Shown: piece by piece, positions 15,461 to 16,715 of the stretch
How the letters are laid out: each line of letters starts with the position of its first letter
Position numbering within the stretch: the first letter of the stretch is position 1
Assembly: GCA_009843625.1 (NCBI GenBank)
Contig: VYDD01000152.1
Span: forward strand, 1 to 16,715
Reading direction: 5' to 3'
Length of the DNA stretch: 16,715 nucleotides
From: Gammaproteobacteria bacterium
GTDB taxonomy: Bacteria; Gemmatimonadota; Gemmatimonadetes; Longimicrobiales; Gaopeijiaceae
Notes under the pieces: generated by a model
The model's database searches: none
What the model was told of the DNA's origin: nothing
The model's input: only the letters and a program-made list of their open reading frames with translations
Translations under genes and position numbers: made by a program

Positions 15461-15739
15461 TCACCAGTCGATTTCGCCCTTCCGGGACGTGTCCACCTGC
15501 TCGGCCTCGCCGTCGCCGAGCAGCACCTGCTCGATCTGCTCGTAGAGGAACTTCCTCGAGCTGGCTTCGCGTGGGTCCAGCCCGTAGTGGTTGATCAGCA
15601 GCGTCTGGTGCTGAAGCCAGTCGGACCAGCAAAGCCGGCAGATCCGGCGCAGCAGCCGTTCGCCCAGCTCCGTGCGGAAGGGGGCCTTCTCCATTGAGGA
15701 CGATTCCTTGCCGCAGCGTCTACAGTCGATCGTGTTCAC
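15461..15739 (-). CDS. yggX: Fe(2+)-trafficking / oxidative damage protection protein (YggX family)
   Basis: YggX-family proteins are small cytoplasmic proteins linked to iron handling and protection of iron-sulfur clusters from oxidative damage. The 92-residue product matches E. coli YggX (91) in length and core: ELGERL, the WSDWLQHQTLLINHYGL block (38-54, compare WAEWLKHQTMLINEY) and SRKFLYEQIEQVLLG. The start is GTG at 15739, which restores the N-terminus MNTIDCRRCG. The frame stays open to 16282, but that part is shadow. An internal ATG (residue 16) would remove C6, equivalent to the conserved family cysteine. Instead of one N-terminal cysteine this protein has C6 and C9 in a CxxC, plus C34 and C37. 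It is divergent from the DksA-like gene across 204 nt. Confidence 0.9.
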   Translation of the reverse strand: MNTIDCRRCGKESSSMEKAPFRTELGERLLRRICRLCWSDWLQHQTLLINHYGLDPREASSRKFLYEQIEQVLLGDGEAEQVDTSRKGEIDW

Positions 15740-15834
15740 GGAACTCGTCGTTTGGAGGACGGAGAGCCTGAGGCCCAAGTGTGAGGGAGATGCCCCAACC
15801 GGCGGCGGAGGCCGGGTCAGGAAAGCGCGGCACG

Positions 15835-15863
15835 TTGGAAACCCCGTCGGATTATTGTAATTT
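15835..15863 (+). promoter_or_regulatory. Candidate promoter of the DksA-like gene
   Basis: TTGGAA (15835-15840) is followed 17 nt later by TAATTT (15858-15863), inside the only AT-rich patch of the divergent gap. The overlapping TGTAAT (15856-15861) is a better -10 match (5 of 6) but gives a 15-nt spacer. It lies about 80 nt before the GTG start. The downstream leader has a 12-bp GC palindrome at 15889-15900. Confidence 0.4.
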
Positions 15864-15943
15864 CCTCGCGCACGGCCGAAGGCGCCCCGGTGCCGGCACC
15901 CCGGTAGCGACAGCCCGCACAACCGTCTACCAAGGTACAGAAC

Positions 15944-16333
15944 GTGGCGATTCTCACCAAGGAGCAACTGGCCCACATCCAGAGCCGCCTCCTGGAGGAG
16001 CGTGCTCGCTCGCTGAGGTCGCTGGGCCTCTTCGACCGGATGGCGAAGGAGGACCGGGAGTCGGGCGACTCCAACCTTGCCGCCTACACCGACCACATGG
16101 CGGACCAGGGCACCGAGGCGATGGAGCGCGAGAAGGCCGCGCTGTTCGCAACCAAGGAAGGTCGCTATCTCTACCGGATCGAGGACGCGCTTCGCCGACT
16201 CTACTCGGATCCGGAGAACTTCGGTCGCTGCCAGGCCACGGGCAAGCCGATCAACTTCCGGCGGTTGGACGCACTGCCCCACGCCCGGTACTGCATCGAG
16301 TACAAGCGCGAACTGGAGGCCCGGGGCGAATAG
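15944..16333 (+). CDS. DksA/TraR-family transcription regulator with a reduced zinc finger
   Basis: DksA-family proteins bind RNA polymerase through its secondary channel and modulate promoters with ppGpp. The 129-residue product has the helical, charged N-terminal half (a coiled-coil pair with DHMADQGTEAMEREK at 50-64) and the C-terminal finger region FGRCQATGKPINFRRLDALPHARYCIEYK. Only two of the four zinc cysteines remain: C96 and C117 are present, while the second and fourth positions are T99 and Y120. This is the same pattern of loss as in zinc-independent Pseudomonas DksA2 (CxxT and CxxA). The start is GTG at 15944 with AAGG eight bases upstream. The gene is divergent from yggX and convergent with the right-edge gene. 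Family is clear; zinc-independent function is inference. Confidence 0.9.
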   Translation: MAILTKEQLAHIQSRLLEERARSLRSLGLFDRMAKEDRESGDSNLAAYTDHMADQGTEAMEREKAALFATKEGRYLYRIEDALRRLYSDPENFGRCQATGKPINFRRLDALPHARYCIEYKRELEARGE

Positions 16334-16338
16334 CGAAC

Positions 16339-16351
16339 GCCGGATCCCGGC
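16339..16351. terminator. Small GC hairpin between convergent genes
   Basis: GCCGG-ATC-CCGGC forms a perfect 5-bp stem in the 27-nt gap between the DksA-like gene and the minus-strand gene at the right edge. There is no T-run on either strand, so a terminator role rests on position only. Confidence 0.25.
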
Positions 16352-16360
16352 CGCTCGCCC

Positions 16361-16715
16361 TCAGGAGGCGTCCTCTTCCTCGTCCGTGTCGTGAATCGGG
16401 CTGGTGATTCGCCAGAGCCGCTCGATCTCGCTCCGGATCTCCCGAATGCGCCCTTCCAGGGGCTGGTCACTCAAGTGATATCTGGCTGCGCTGAGAGACC
16501 GGTAACAGCGCCATAGAGCGGACGATGCGGGAGTCTGCTCGTGGCTGCGACGCCTCTTCCCCTTGAGACGCGCCAGAAGCCATTCCGTCATGTTCTCGTC
16601 GAGGAGCATGAGGTTGCCCTCGCCGGACGATTCCTCGCTCAGGTATTTGGCGAGTTTCTTCTTGAAGCTCTTGGGTACTCCGGCAACCACGTAGACGGAG
16701 AGATCGTCTCTTTCG
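16361..16715 (-). CDS. Hypothetical protein, N-terminus outside the window
   Basis: I do not recognise this gene. The frame is open to the right edge, so at least 117 C-terminal residues are visible and the true start lies beyond 16715. A GTG at 16690 is possible, but the residues before it (ERDDLSVYV) read like part of a strand rather than a leader. The visible part has a basic stretch VPKSFKKKLAKYL, then LMLLDENMTEWLLARLKGKRRR, a helical region (EGRIREIRSEIERLWR) and an acidic tail DTDEEEDAS. It has no signal peptide or membrane segment in view. Its codons include more A/T at third positions than the neighbours, which could mean foreign origin or low expression. It is convergent with the DksA-like gene. 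Confidence 0.6.
   Translation of the reverse strand, partial: ERDDLSVYVVAGVPKSFKKKLAKYLSEESSGEGNLMLLDENMTEWLLARLKGKRRRSHEQTPASSALWRCYRSLSAARYHLSDQPLEGRIREIRSEIERLWRITSPIHDTDEEEDAS

Noticed and set aside
15740..16282. Extension of yggX to a 273-residue minus-strand frame
   Set aside because: The extra part overlaps the DksA-like gene on the other strand and has no homology; the GTG at 15739 gives the full YggX.

Overview
The window is high-GC, gene-dense DNA from a Gram-negative-type bacterium. Evidence for that cell type is two lipoprotein-like N-termini, one long protein ending in a predicted outer-membrane beta-barrel, and peptidoglycan-recycling enzymes. The mix (plant-type LTGxIPP leucine-rich-repeat metalloprotease, HExxH/PD40-propeller/barrel protein, adenosylcobalamin-dependent ribonucleotide reductase with a zinc-ribbon tail, CxxC-type YggX, DksA-like protein) suggests Gemmatimonadota, possibly a marine or host-associated lineage. 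That is an inference from gene style; no rRNA or marker phylogeny is available. No CRISPR array, tRNA, rRNA, insertion sequence or prophage was found.

Layout, left to right. Bases 1-50 hold nothing recognisable. A minus-strand secreted LRR-metzincin gene (51-3224) is divergent from murQ (3446) across a 221-nt gap. murQ and anmK are in tandem and form a cell-wall recycling pair: AnmK phosphorylates 1,6-anhydro-MurNAc, and MurQ converts the resulting MurNAc-6-P to GlcNAc-6-P plus D-lactate. A probable minus-strand hypothetical gene (5597-6238) then lies convergent to anmK and almost head to head with a large plus-strand protease/propeller/barrel gene (6245-9340).

The 207-nt gap before nrdJ is the most structured non-coding DNA here. 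It has a 47-nt perfect-arm stem-loop with a promoter-like pair of hexamers across its 5' half, a second interrupted palindrome resembling an NrdR box, and a terminator-like hairpin with a T6 run just before the start codon. nrdJ (class II ribonucleotide reductase) is followed after 21 nt by an M28-family/glutaminyl-cyclase-like lipoprotein. After 141 nt containing a 12-bp AT-rich palindrome comes a nitrilase gene and, 38 nt later, ornithine aminotransferase with a strong ribosome binding site; these two probably form an operon.

The right end has a divergent pair of small stress genes: yggX (minus, GTG start, with a terminator-like hairpin behind it) and a DksA/TraR-family gene (plus, GTG start) that keeps only two of the four zinc-finger cysteines. 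A minus-strand gene of unknown function runs off the right edge.

No single new multi-gene system is evident. The best candidates for a second look are the nrdJ leader, the zinc-finger-depleted DksA homologue, the two unusual secreted proteases and the hidden minus-strand gene. The many long overlapping reading frames on other frames were judged shadows of high-GC coding DNA.
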